From the NCBI RefSeq assembly GCF_965638725.1, contig NC_134950.1, forward strand, positions 135,151,636 through 135,215,635: a stretch of DNA of 64,000 nt. Reading direction: 5' to 3'. Positions 1 through 13,900 of the stretch are shown here, piece by piece (the first letter of the stretch is position 1; each line of letters begins with the position of its first letter). This DNA is from Aptenodytes patagonicus. Its lineage: Eukaryota; Chordata; Aves; Sphenisciformes; Spheniscidae. Below the pieces are notes generated by a model. The model was not told where the DNA came from. It worked only from the letters and a program-made list of their open reading frames with translations, and ran no database searches. The position numbers and the translations under genes are program-made.

Positions 1-2281
1 GACTGAAAACACGTTGCTAGTCAGCCCACCAAATGGGTGAGAAGGCAGGTAAACACTGGTATAACCATTACACTGCTGGCTAAACTGAGGCATCAAAAGG
101 ACAAACACCTTGCCGGTATACTGCAGCCAGAGGCAATAACGCAGGAATGCCACGTCCAGCAGTGGGTGCCAGCCACTGGCCTTCACCGGCTCGCTGAGTC
201 ACCTCCCGGTCTGGCTAAAGCTGTTTAATGAATTGCCTTTATGAAGCTGCAAGACACTGAGACCCACGTAGAACGTCAAATGATGAATAGCCTGCCTCAA
301 AGATGCCATTCATAATCAAATCTTAAATGTAATTCAGCTGAATGGAGTCATTGCTCTTCTGTGTACTATTTACAAGCCCAGATGATGGTCTCTGTGAACT
401 GGCATGGTACCTTCTCCTGAAAGACAAGCCGTGAGCTATCCTGCACAGGAGCTCGAGAATGAGCTGCACAAAACCACACTGATTAACTCATCACGGAAAG
501 GGTTACAAGAGAAACGAGATGTGTGAAACCAGGGTGTGCGTCCGTGTGTGCATGTCTGTGTATAAGCATCTTAACTTTTGAATGCATTGGCCAGTTTCAA
601 GCAGGCACGATCCACAAGTAGCAATCTGGGACATGCTGTGGTTTCCCGAGTATGGGGAAAACAGGTTGCTGAGCAGGCAAGAGGGGGACCCTATCCATGC
701 CCTGTTTGGGAAAAAACCTAAATGACAAGCCAAGGACATCGGCCAGAAAAGTTGAAAGGAAAGTTTTACAGCACCTTAAAGCAAATCATTCAATTCCCAA
801 GCACAAAGTACAAGCGTGTTCTTTAAATACCATTACAGAGTTCCTTGTTATTTAGACTGGGCAACAGATTTTCATTTAAATGGAGGTCTCCTCAGAAGTG
901 CAGAAGGGCCTTTGGGGAGGTGCAGGGGAGGAAAAATGTAATTTTTCAGGCTCCAAGTGTTCTTTTGTGTTTTATAAACAGCTGAGTGACAGCCCAGTGA
1001 TTAATAAGTTACATAAATAATTATAAGCGACATGTAGCTGAATCTAGTCCACATTCCAGACATGGTACATTAAATAAAGAGAATTCTGCTTTTCCCCCCA
1101 GAAGAAAATTTATCTGGCAACAGCAGATAAATCAGAAATTATACTGTTAAAGCACATCCAGTTCTTTGGAGAGACAGCTCATCAAAACCAGAAGTTTCTA
1201 CTGAACCCACTTTCTCAAGCAAATTGTTTCATTTACTTCAGTCCTACCTTGTACTCATTCAGTATAAAAAATTACTTTCTTCCTTTATTCATCCTCTCTG
1301 GTTGAGCTTATTATTTACCCAGAAGCGTCTCTGTGAAAACGAGTTTTGTGCCAATACAGCCTCATGCATAGGAAGGTAAATGCTAGTTTGCAGTACTGAC
1401 ACTGGAGCTCACTGGGAGGCTCATCAGATAGGTTTAATTGGTCACGTTTTACAGCACCATCAAGAAATTCAAGTTGAATCGGTCCCCTGCCCTTGGGTTA
1501 GGCACTGAAAGAGACAAAATTAAAGACAGTGCCTGCCTATGTTTTTTGTTGTAAAGACACATTCATAGTACATAGGAATTGAGCACTATCTTTTTAAGTT
1601 GTTCCTGAGGTTTTAAAAGCACCTTTCTGTCTTCCACAGCAAAACGTAAGAGGATGTAATAGAAAAGAGTAGTCTGGCCCAGCACAGTGCCATAAGGTTA
1701 GGAAACTAACCTTTGTTTGAAACCCGGCTGTGTCCCGACGTCTCCTCGTTGTGTGGAGGGTAAGGATGTGTCCTCCAGTTAGAAAGTTGTATGATGGGAG
1801 TGATCCCAGTATTCAGAAAACATTGAGTTTTGAAATGTGTCTAAGATGATTTAAAAGTACTAACTTACTCGTGCTTAGCACCTCTCTTCCCCCCAAAATT
1901 CTTTTTTGTATGCATTATTCAGGTGTATATATGTGATCCTCTGATATACCTCTCCCTTTCTGTGAGTGCTTCATTCCTTCCTTGCTCTTACAGGGAAAGG
2001 GGGTCACACAAGGAGCTACTTTGGTGTGCATTAATTTATGTCCTTTTTATATTATAACACTGAGTGGTCTTCTATATTTTGGAGTTCGAATGAGCTGTGG
2101 AAATAATAAAAAAGAAGAATTCTGGTAACAAACACTGTTCTTTTCGTGAATTTCAATAAAACGCTGATCATCTGGTATATCATCTTAGCAGACAGTAGCC
2201 ACATTTCCAAGAAATGTGATTACTTCAATAATGAAAGTGTGTTTTTAATGACTTCTTAGATTGTGAAATGAGGCATCATTT
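1..2281. other. Intergenic, no gene seen
   Basis: AT-rich non-coding sequence with frequent stops in all frames. No exon with convincing splice sites, no RNA gene and no clear repeat family was recognised. Its place far upstream of NPVF fits the gene-poor side of this locus. Confidence 0.6.
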
Positions 2282-2385
2282 CCTAGATTCATAGATTTTA
2301 GGGCCAGAAGGGACCTGAATGATCATCTGCTCCCAGTTCTCTTGTAAAAATGCCACAATATTTTTCACTGCTGTTCCTGAAGAAA
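2282..2385 (-). repeat. Old CR1 LINE 3' tail (minus strand)
   Basis: On the plus strand this reads as a 'tagattcatagatttt' block followed by 'gggccagaagggacc' and 'gatcatctgc'. That is the reverse complement of the 3' end of older CR1 elements, whose tail runs 'gatgatc...ggtcccttctggcc...aaaatctatgaatcta'. The 'ATCTATGAATCTA' style tail differs from the ATTCTATG tail of the younger copy at 22.2 kb and suggests an old amniote subfamily. Similarity fades after about 2345, so the inner boundary is approximate. Confidence 0.7.
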
Positions 2386-2389
2386 ATAC

Positions 2390-4855
2390 ATTGCTTCTGG
2401 TGAAGCTAAGCACAGCTTTTTCCAAAGTGGATTTAGTTGTAGTTGATTTTATTTGGTGACAGCACTTAAACTTTCTATATTAACATTAAATTGCATCTTC
2501 ATTCCTTTTCTTGCACTTAGGATAATTTACCATTTTAAAAGCAGCTGGTTGACAGCAAGAGGAACACTAAGATTTGACTCCTAAAACCATACATAGACAT
2601 ACATAGCCACTTATTTAAATTAAATTTCAGCAGAGCATCCCCAGAACAGGAGTACTGCACTGTTATTTTCCAGTTACCACTCCTGGCAGGAGCAGCAGTG
2701 ATGCCGGTGGCATCATTAGCAGGGGCAGCCACCAGCTTTTTGCTGGGCCATGTATCCCTTCAAAATGGGTTGCATGCTGGGATTAGCTCATCAGCTTTTC
2801 CGAGGATCAGATCGCATATTCAGGGACTCTTCTTTTAAGGCTTTCTCATATAGGAAAGTTTTGGCCTTAAAGCTCCTGCCCGGAACCTGGAGAAGCAGAG
2901 AACTTGCCAGCACATCTTCTCCATGTCTTGCCTGCCCCCTCCCCAGGGTACAAGGATGAGCACTTATTCAGCCCTTGCTTTCCAAGCTGTGGCCATGGGC
3001 AGGGAAACCCTGACAGCACCCATGAGATCTTCTATATGAATCTTATCTTCCTGACTTTCCTTCTTTTTTAACTAACCTTGATGTCTTGTTTTCCCCAGTG
3101 TACGTGAAGGCCTTCTGGCAGAAATGTCACCTTTAATCTGCTCTTTATACTTCTGTAGTACATGCTAGTGACCCCTATTTTATTTTGCAAACTTCGCCCT
3201 GACACAGCATCAGCTTAATTCCCTCATTTAAGTCCTAGCCAAGCAAAACTCACCTTGTTTTCATTTCTTGTTGTAATTCATTCAAAGCTCTTCCAAGAAC
3301 TTCCAAGATTTATTCTGTCATTTTAATCTGTTTTGGTGAAATAGATTATCCAAACAGATGCACACTTTATTTTTAGTTTCTGATTTGTAGGCTGCAGTGC
3401 AAGTGGAAAACATGCAATCTTCAGTAATAACTGAAATTTTCAGGGAAATTCTGATCCATCTCAGTGACTATATGAGAAATGCAATCAAACAAGGCAAGAG
3501 CTCAAAATATACTGGGGAGATACGGGTGAGAGGGGAACATTTGCTTGTTTATTATGGCAGAGAACGGCTGTGCAGAACAACCCTCTCTCTTCTAAGGCTT
3601 CAAGGCAAAAATAAAATCCTCCAGTAACTGATGGAGATGCCGTATAACCACATCAAGTGTCCTCTGATGTCTTATATGTTGGTTTTGTGGCTGGTTGAAA
3701 AATGAACCCAAGTATGAATTTCAAATGTTTCTTTTTGTCTTACCATACTGCACATCATAGTATTGTTCTATTAAAAGTAGCTTTCAGGAGAAAAGCTCAG
3801 AAGACAACATACTACAGATCATGTGCAAATTGTTATAACCACTTTAGTCACATATTGCAATTTCTAAAGGTTTTAACTTTAGAGACAATGAATGGATCTT
3901 ATGAAAATGAAAGCCATAGAAATAAATCATCCATCAGTAATGAAAAAAAGAGAATGATATAATTTCTATTTGTCAAGGTATAATGATGTCACCACCCATT
4001 TATCCTCTGCACTTAAAGGTTGAAGCTGTTCAACAAATCTCTCCTGAGCCACATACATCTGTTGCTTTAATGGTGGCTATAGCAAAGCTTTCTGATTAGT
4101 TCACACATCATTCATCAATTAGAACAGAATGTAAAAGTTATTTCTCCCTACCCACAGTGCTTCATTAAAAAAATAACCTTTAATGTAATGAACGACAGCA
4201 GAATTGAGAAATAAATAAGATGAGAGATGGTGCCTTAGGAGGTCACTCTTTGAAGAATTCCAACTTTTTCTAGAGCAGAGGGAAATGAGGAGACATGGGC
4301 AGAGGGGGACTTAACATCTGGCATGAATACAGGCTTTTCTGTGGCTCAACACAGTGGCTATTAGTACAATCAGATACATATGCTACGTTTCACCGCTTTA
4401 CAAAAGAAATTACTAAATAATAAGAACACAGTGCTACTTACACCAAAGTTTGCATTGAGTTTTGTCCATACCAGTAATTTATCCTCAAAACTCTTGCAAA
4501 GCAAAGTGGAGTATTTTAGCCAGTTCCAACAAGGAAGCTGAGTGATTTGTCGAGATTTTCATATGAATCTTTAGCTGAGCAATTTTGTCCTTATACAGCA
4601 CATATGCTGAAAGACAGAGTCCCTGTTCCTTCAAATGTATTAGCAAACAGCTCTCTGGGTTGACAGGTAGGATATTCAGCTGAAGGTGAAAGATATGGAT
4701 CCTGTTTTCAACAATTTATTCAAAGAGAGCAGCAGCAACTGAAGAGACCCATCATGCCCCTTCCAAAATGGCGTACAGCCTTATCTCCATGCCCTATAGC
4801 CATGAAGGTAGTGAAGGCTTTCCTTGAGGACAGGGAACTGTGACTGCCTTCAGGG
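2390..4855. other. Intergenic, no gene seen
   Basis: AT-rich sequence without a recognisable exon, RNA gene or repeat. Short open frames of 70 to 90 codons occur, for example around 3397-3627 and 3702-3962. They show no family resemblance and are treated as chance. Confidence 0.55.
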
Positions 4856-4859
4856 AGAG

Positions 4860-4920
4860 GAGCAGATCTGAATCCAGTTTCCCTATTTTAGGTGAGTGCC
4901 CTAACCACTAGGCTACTGGG
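4860..4920 (-). repeat. tRNA-derived SINE-like relic (minus strand)
   Basis: Read on the minus strand, 4915-4901 gives TAGCCTAGTGGTTAG, a good match to a tRNA A-box. About 40 bases further on, 4875-4865 gives GGATTCAGATC, which resembles a B-box (GGTTCRANYCC). The A-to-B distance of about 50 bases is what a tRNA body would have. The rest does not fold into a clean tRNA cloverleaf and the B-box carries changes, so this looks like the head of an old SINE rather than a working tRNA gene. A second copy with the same orientation and spacing lies at 28369-28422. The SINE family was not identified. Confidence 0.55.
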
Positions 4921-4924
4921 TAGT

Positions 4925-7900
4925 CAGCATGAATCTAGCTCAAGGCTTTCTCTTACAAGGGCCCCAAAAGGAACTACTATTTTTTTTTCTGTTTTTCTTT
5001 TTGCATCTCAGGTAGGACATTTTGTGTTAAATGAATCCATTTTACTAGGAAGGGGTTGAAGGAGGAGATTTGTTTTGCCATTTAAAGTAATTATAGTAAC
5101 TACTGATTCAATCCAAATTGAATTCTTTTTCTTCATTTGGTTTGTCCAGAAAACCAAAACATTAGGTTCAAGTCAGGTATTCATTTGTGACACAGCTGCT
5201 GCAATTACAAAGTTAGTTAGATCAAAATGAATGTATCTTCATTTTCCTGGAAATGCACCTGGAGCGGTCGCAGGGCCAGTTACAACACCCCGCTTCAAGG
5301 ACAGTAATGCACTGCAGCGGGATGGGAACGGGGGCAGCCCCACCTGCTTCTCAGGTGGATCCCTCAGAGTGCCTTGAGCTCTTCGCGTTGCTCCAGCTGC
5401 CGCTGGTTTCAGCTAGACCAGCTTTGCAGAGCCCTGTCCTCATCATCTTAGTGATGTCTCTCAGCTGTCCAGTCTGCAAGTCAAAGCATGTTTTTTCTCT
5501 CTCACAGTGCCACCAGTAACATTAGTGTAAACCCTGAACTCACTTGTTTCCCACTATAACTTTATCAGTAGTAATTATTTCAGCTGAGGGGAGAAATCAA
5601 ACTGGAGACTGAGCCCACCACCCATTTAGGGGAAAAGATACAGGATTGGGCTCTAAGAGGCTGACTGACAGGGCATGATAAGCCCAGAAGCAATCTCCTT
5701 TTCAGTAACAGCAGTCACCAGCTTTGGTACATGGCACTCATCTGCAGCCAGGAAACACTTTCAGGCTCCTGCCAGCATCCCTGTGACTGTCATCCCTATT
5801 ATAGCCCCTGCATTGGCTTTGTAGAGCTACAGCAGCCCGTGTGAAGTACACAAAATCTGTGCAAGCTGGGGGTGGATTTTCCATCAATCCCAATAGGCTT
5901 ATGCTGGTGTAAATTGATGGGAAATTAGAGTTAGAGGCAGGACATCTATTATCAATTGCGATGCAAAAGGCAGCAGTCTCGATTTTCAGTTTCCAAATTG
6001 AATTTTCTTTGAGAAACAGCCAGTGGAATCAAACCAGCAGACAACTTGGCCATATCTTTTGTTTATAGTCTCTCTCAGTTAGAAAGCACAGTTTATGGTC
6101 CGAATACCAGTCATGCTGACTGTACAGTTTTCAGCACTCAAAACACTGTTACTGACTCAGTCCGGGTTCAGTTTTGCCACCCTTAGGAGAAGCATCCAAG
6201 GAAACACTTGGCACAGGCTGCCATATATTTTCCCCGTGTGATCACCCTGGTCTGGTAGGGATGGGGTAGAGCAGGAGATGAGATGGCCCCATTCGTTCCC
6301 CATAAATGGGATGATGTTTCTGGCACCATTTCCTACACGGAGCTGGGAAGCGACAGATGGAGCTGTGCCCTCATGAACAGTTTGAGCGGAGATGAGCAAA
6401 GCTGTCACCCAGCCACCTCCCTGAGATCTGTGGTTTCAAGTAGCTGACAATGTCAGCCTGTGATTGAGGAAGTTTGACGAGTCAAGCAAGATGCTGTAAA
6501 ACTTCATCTCCATTTCCTCCAGAGTGAAAAATTTCCCAAGAGCACTCATGGCCGCAGGAGGTGGCCAGGACCACTTCTCTCTTCTGAAACATGCAATGAA
6601 GTAAAACTTGCTCAGAACCATCTCACCCTTCCTGGCTTTATGCAACGCGTTAATTAATCCCACATTAGCATGGGGATGGACTTCCTCCCATTGTGGGTAT
6701 CTTCCTCCATCTGTAATTTCTATTCTCTTGAAAGCTACTTAGAAAAAGCATTGTTTCCTATTGATCAGCGAGAATTTTCATTATGTCCATGGGTTATGTA
6801 TGTAGCGTAGACAGCATACAAATGTGATATTCTAATGCTGATTGCACTTGGTTTGCTCCCATTTGTTACCTATTGATTTTCAGGGCTTTGGTATAACCAT
6901 GCCTGCAGTTAGTAAAAAGGCCCATGTCCCAGTGGAATGACACAGGTTAAACAGTACAGTGTATTTGTGCCTGTATGCGCATTCGTGCAATCTGTGAATT
7001 TCAAGAGCTATAAGCACAAGCTCCCCTGTACAAAATACATTTTAAGAGCTGACATTAAAGTTAATATGAAAGTTCAGAGGTGCAAAATAATTTAAATGCA
7101 CAGAAGAGGTAGCAATAACGTTTCTAAACCAAGGCAGTGAATTATGTATATAAGAAATATTAAAAATGCAAAGCTGACTCTATTTGCATTCGGAATGCCC
7201 CCTAGCTGTTATCAAGGAGGAGGAAATTGCTTTATGCTGAATTCAAGGGCATACTACTTAGTGCTGTATTTAAGTCAAGGAGGAATATCACTCATTTTTA
7301 TTCTACCACTTAACTTGGGCTTATGTAATCTGTCTGATAGCCGAGTCAGTTGTCTTATATTATTTTCTATCACAGAGAGAGAATATATAATTCAAACATT
7401 AAACCTTTATTTTCAACCGGTTCTGAGATCCCTCAGAACCGTATCGCTGCATGTAAATCATTGGCTGTCATCAGTCCAAGACGATGGAAATATCAGCATT
7501 GGGCCGTGCTTTCCCAAATTACTTTTGGGTAATCACGGGACAAAATTAAACTTATTTACCTGTTGGGGAATATGTAGATGATGTGGAACAATGGAATGAC
7601 GCCTGGTTTGCTTGCAGGGAGTGGGGGTAAGGTATCACTTCAGGGCACCAGGATCTAAAAACAGAAGCCTGGTTCATCTGAATGGATTTAAACCTTGTCT
7701 GGGATGAAATTTGTGAGTGAAATTTGCCTTTCTTGGCCCCCAGCTCCAACAGCAGTGACTGCGGGCTGGACATGAGCAAGTCACATGAATAAGTGCATGA
7801 GCAAGTGCCACCAAAAGTGGTGAGGAGGCAAAGGTCTTAAGCCACAGGTAGCAAACACACTGACCACTGGGGTCGAAGCCCCTGTACCGCAATCACCGAC

Positions 7901-10900
7901 AGGGATTTTTCTGTAGTCTTAACAGCAGGGGGGATTAAAGTAGAAATAATTTTACAATCTAGTAGTTCCTGTCTGTCTCTGATAGTACTGTTTCTTTGCC
8001 ACTTCCATGTTTTCCACCCTGACCAGTGAAAATCAACCAAATTTTCACAAAGCTTTTATTGAAAGTCAGCTTCACTTCCAAGATCTGATACACGTGGCAG
8101 GAAAATATCACAAAACAGTTGCTTCCACCTATGACTTACTTTAAAAAGAGAATAAGCAGAGGACCAAAGTGGAGTTTACACATCTCTCACCTATAAGCTT
8201 CTTCATGCTGACCCAGAGACAACTACTTTTTTGTGTTCAGAAAGCCAGCACTCCTAAGCAGGCCTGGATTTAAAATGTCTGATCAAATTAATCCCAGTTC
8301 ACCGTGGTAAACAAAAGGAAATGGTAGCAAGGATGGACATATGCGAGGGCAAGATATGTTTAAGTAGACAAGCAATTTGCTAATGTATCTGTTTACTTCC
8401 ATTTATATTATAGATATACCATAATATTATCTTGTATTTTCAGCAGCCCTGATATTTAATGAAAAACTCAAATAAAAAGCATTTGAAGTGCATCACATGT
8501 CCCAGGAGTCTCCCCATCCCAACAACTGCACAATACCCTATGAATACAAATTTTCCGAACTGCCACATCCTTACAATTAAAAGAAACGATCCTTTCCTCC
8601 TCACCTCTCCCAAAACAGCCTCTCAGAGAACAGTACAGAAAGGGGGTATTCAAGCTCTGCGTCAGGTCACAGTGTTGCCTCTATCTTTAATGCTAAGTAA
8701 GGGTTTAGGCTTGGAGGTGGTACTGAAAGAAAAATCTTGTATACTGCTATCAGGATATTCTAGCTCACAAACTAACCTCACTTGATGTCAGGAGAGTCGT
8801 CTCAAGTGTAATTCTGGAGTTCTCATGGGATCGGCTGTTTTCCTGAAAAGGCCGTGTCTCTCCTGATGTCTCAAAGAACAATGGCTATTGCATGGTTTTG
8901 GTCACTTTTTAAACAAAGGGACAAAAGATGGTAGGAGAATTACAGCTAAAGCCAGGAAGAAAAACACTGGAGATTAAATTCAGATATGGGAGTAAGAAAT
9001 TTCCATTAAAAGAGACATTGATGTGAGTCTCTGAGTGTAGCTCGCTAAGGGGAAAAGCAGAGCTGGAAAAGTGAACATCTCCTTAATGAATATCAGAAAC
9101 ATGGGGGCAGGAGACAGACAAATCAGAGGTCATGTGTTGTATCACCCATGTCAAAAAGAAGCAAGAAAATAAATGAGACTTGCAAGAATAGACTAGATTA
9201 GAACAGGGATGGCTGGGGAGGGAGGGTTGAGCACAGGGCTAGAAACTAGCGGCGTGTATGCAGAAAGAAATGAAGACTGGATTCGCCAATCTTTACTGTA
9301 ACAAAAGACTTCTGGCAGAAATGGCCTTCATGTGTGTTAGTGGCAAAAGAGTGGTGAAGGGGATTGCACTGTACGGGGCAGTGCGGGATAACAGGAACAG
9401 CTGCTCCAGAAAAGTGGTATTACAGGACGGAGGTCTGAAGCCTGCTCTCTGCCGGGCATTGCTGCTTGGAAGAATTGGAGGAAATATCCATGGAGAAACC
9501 CAGAGGAAGAATACCGTTAATGCTTCAGCCTGACGTATTTTGTTTAACATTAAAGGGCAAACTTATGCTGACTGTTAAATCGATATCAAATCAAGACTGG
9601 AATCTGTTTTACGATCATGGACAGTGAACTCCTTACTGCTGGAGTCATAAATGGTGTCACATTTCAGCAGTCCTGTGGCTGCCAATATTCGGGCCAGAAA
9701 TGCCCATTTTAATTAAAAACTTTAATCTGAAAGACAAAGTGTCACTTGCTGACAGTGAGAAGTACTCCTCTGTGCTCCTCATGCGCTTTTGAGGCTCTGT
9801 GTGGTGCAGAAGCCAGTCTATGTCCTGCTCAGCACTGTCCCATCCCTCTGGCAAGGCCCTGCCCGAAGACAAACCTACAATTTACACTGTCAAAGCAAGT
9901 TTGATGTGAGAGCTGAGCAGAGCAGAGATCTTGAGCTGGCCTTTGGGGATGAAGGAATGCCACCTACCTGTGTACAGCACAACCCGAAAGTACCCCGTGC
10001 GCTTCATAGCACAACTTCACTGCGATTGGGAAGTCCACTCCCTTATCTCCCTCCCCAGTACCACCCAGCAACATAGCATGTGCTTTAAATCACCAGTGCT
10101 TAGTCTGGCTTTGCCATTATTTTTGCTTGGCATGGGCTGGACCCAGGATCCCCTAAAGATGGGTGTATTTCGCCTCCGAGTCTTTGAATCAGATCCCAGA
10201 GGATGAATTTTATCAAGGATTTCATATCCTAGAATGACTGAAATCAACAGAGACCTTTGCCACTTTCTTATTTATGTTGCCCCACTTAGTGAATACAGGC
10301 CAGTGACTGGGAAGGCTACACTACAAGGTCATTTTTTATACCTTTCAAAGTGAAGCATTATTTAGGTATGTGTCAAAACTTTCACAGGTCTTAAAGATTT
10401 AACATGAGCCACAGGTGTTTTCTCAGGGATGAAAAGGTTTGCTGGCATGGGAGATGTTGAAGCGATGTCTCCCATAAATCCAAAGACTGTCTGGAGGACT
10501 GTGAACAGGAATGTCAGGAACTGACTCCCTCTTGCCATACTCCAAATCTGTGCTGTAGATCCATGAAGACACAGAAACATCAGGATCTCATCACCACGAG
10601 GTCCATTCTCAGGTCAGGATTCCCTGTGTGGCCCGTGACTGATGGCCGACCGCAGCTGAAATCAACTCACCCTGTTCAGTAAAACTTTTCCAGCACAGTG
10701 ACAATTACAAGCTCTTCTGCTAGATCAGTCTCCTTAGAGAAATAGCAAACTTGGAGGAGATTTCATCAGACAGAAACAGTGTCAAGTCAGAAACTTTGCA
10801 TTGCTCTAGTCTAGTAAGTCCCTCAAAGTAGCTGAGTACGGTTATTTTGCTGTTGTGAAACACATCTGCGTTTATCCACCAAAGTAGCATGAATAAGGGG

Positions 10901-13900
10901 GATTTGCTTAGCTCTTTGTCTTCTTCAAACAGACAAAAAATATCCTTTCTGCAAAATTAATGCCTGCTTATAAATTCTAAGGCTAGCTCTCTCCTTTGCT
11001 TTTAAGTTTGCCCCAGATACGTCAAAATTGCTTTCACAAGTGTAGGCTGACATGATGATAATCTAAAAAAGACAGTTTCTAATTGGAGCGGGACATATGT
11101 TACAGCCATGCCATTTTACAAGGGGAAAGTAATGTTTTCTAGTTCATATGTTACGGTAATTCCCCTTGAGAAATTATATTGTTTCTCCCAGATCAGATTT
11201 TTGCCTACATGGTGTATATCTTCTTGCAGTAAATAACTGGAAATATTCTGGGAGTTTCCACAAAAAGCTTTTGTGGAAGAGATTATGGTTTAACATATTA
11301 CACATGCTCCATGGAGAGCATTCAACATCGACAGCAAAACATGTCTGGTGTATAATTAACATCTCGTTTTACCTCTGCTTTTCAGTTCAGAAAAACTGAT
11401 AAAAGTATATTTAGACAGAAAATACTTTTTACACATCTCACAAATTAAGGAGTAGAGTTTATTACTTCAAAATTTAATAAAAAAATCCACCTTTTACTTC
11501 AGAGAGGTAATTTTTTGTTTCTATCGGCAGAATTCTTCCACCTTTGCCTAAAATAATTTGTACTAGATGCTCTTTGACTAAGAACATTGAACAAAATAAG
11601 CTGACAATCCAATGCAGTGTGATCCTCCTTATCAGTAATATAAGAATATTACTTTTAATTGCTTATTTGAAAATGGCAATAACAACCTATTAACCTGGAA
11701 ATTAACTTTGGACAACTGTTCCTATGAGATAATATATAGATTCAATTTCATTGAAATCTCTGTCTTTACGTGAGTAGCTTTTAGCTAATTTTGTTGGCTG
11801 CAAATGGGTCCCCCTATTTCATTTAAATGGGGACAGAAGTAAAAGGAATGGAAAGTTTCACAGTGAGATCCAGGTCTTTGCCTTTTGTCTCTATGAAAAA
11901 TCCTTTTCCTCACAGTCTAAAGGTTACTCTGTAAATTATGATGTAACTTTTCTCTAGCAAAGTTCTCTGCCTTTGCAGCATTAGCTCCCTGGTTATGCCA
12001 GGAGCCAAAGGCCATGACTGACAGGCAACGCCTTTACTGATTCAACCTGGTACTTGCAGATCTGCCCTGTTTTACAAGGCATTTGAGTACATTCAATAGC
12101 AGCAGCCGCAGGGTATGTATTGATCCAGCAGCAGCAACACTGCCAACTTAGCCCTGACCTGGTGCTCACTGCACCCTGACTTCTGTGCAGGGATGGAAGC
12201 TGCTCCTTAACTGTGAAATACAGCACAAAAACTTCAGTGTTGCTTCTACCTGCAGGGTCCCCCAGCTCTGAATTCTTCCCCCCCCCCTCCCCCAATTTCC
12301 ATTTAGTCAAGCTTTCCTCATCCCAGTGTCACGTCAACTTTGACAACTCATAAGAGTCATCATATATTTCCTCTAGGGTTCCTCCTATAGCTGCCTGTAG
12401 GTGGTCCAAACAGGTCATGGAGGACGTACCACTATACAGTGAATACAGTCAGAGTGCACAAGGAGGGCAGTGTGACTGCGGCCCTGCTCTCCTGCTCTCC
12501 ACATGAGAGTGATAATCCCCGTGACAATTACACCATCTAACACTCCAGTGAAGGAAATAATGTTCTATGATCTCCATTCAACAAAATTCTTAAGTACCTG
12601 CTTAAGATGTATGCCCTGCTGCCTCTGGAGTCAAAAAGATTAGTCATGTACTTGCAGTTAAACACATGCATGAGTATTTAATAAGTTTTAATGGTTCTGT
12701 ATATTCATTTTTCTGTTAAATGGCTGCGGTCCTGGACGTCCCCACTGGAAACAGGATAAAACTCATACATCAGATGCCTTAAGCCCACCAGACTCTGTTC
12801 CATGGCTGGAGGGGGGTGCATAAGCAGAGATTTTGTATCAGGCAACAATAGGTAGATATATTTTTTTGTAGATTGATATGAAGTACTCGTATTTGTTGTT
12901 CCTCTGAAAGAATGCTTTGAGGAACTATTAAGAAAGGGACTATAGGAAAACACAGCTGTACTTGAAATGCTCTTTCCCCGCCCTCTCCATGCTGTGCAAC
13001 AGACCACAGATGTGGTTGTGCCAACTCACACAAACTGAGTACCAAGATGGACTTTCACCATATATTTTCATTTTCAGCTTCTGGATCTTCTATATTCTTT
13101 AGTTTAATCTATTAAACAATTTTCATAACATCAGCTAGTATTCTGATTTTATTCTGAGATTTACTCAGTGAACAATAAATAGTCTGGTTAACATTGAGCT
13201 AGATGAATCCTATTTTAGGTAAATGGTCTTTGACTATTATGATAGTTCACACTTAATTGCTGAACAGAACAGCAATCAAAATGTTTGCTTCTATTGGAAT
13301 AATTCTAGTTAGTAGTAGCTTCAAGAATTATAATTCTTTAGGTTACACCAAGTAGAAGACAATGTTATTTCACAGCAAGTTTGTCATTTCAACAAAGCAG
13401 TTTAAACAACCTACTATGTAGTGCAAGAGGTGGCTTCAGCAGCACAGTCACTCAGGGTGGCTGTAGACCTGACTTAACCAACCACTTAAGGTGAGCTTAT
13501 GGCTGCTTTGCATTGTTAAAGCAACATGGGTAGCTAGAGCATACCAACCAGTCTGGCTTAGGATATTCTACCATAAAGTGCCATATGGTCATTTACATGG
13601 ATGCAAATTCTATTGAGACTTTAAGCCATTATCTGTTAATGAGATGCCATAGCAAGAGCTGTACAGAGTGTTATTCTTTATTTTAGAAGCAAAGTAGAGA
13701 AGAACACTGCATCACCTTGAATAGGACTGGAATAGATGATGGTTTCACTGCATTGCAAATGTCCCTTGCTGTCTGAGCAGCAAGAATTTTCCTAGCAAGA
13801 AAGAGATTCACAGTCCAGGCAACTGGACTCTGATTCAGGTCAAAATATTAACAAACGCACCAGTTGAGACAATGATTTGGGCACTGTGTACTCTAAGATT

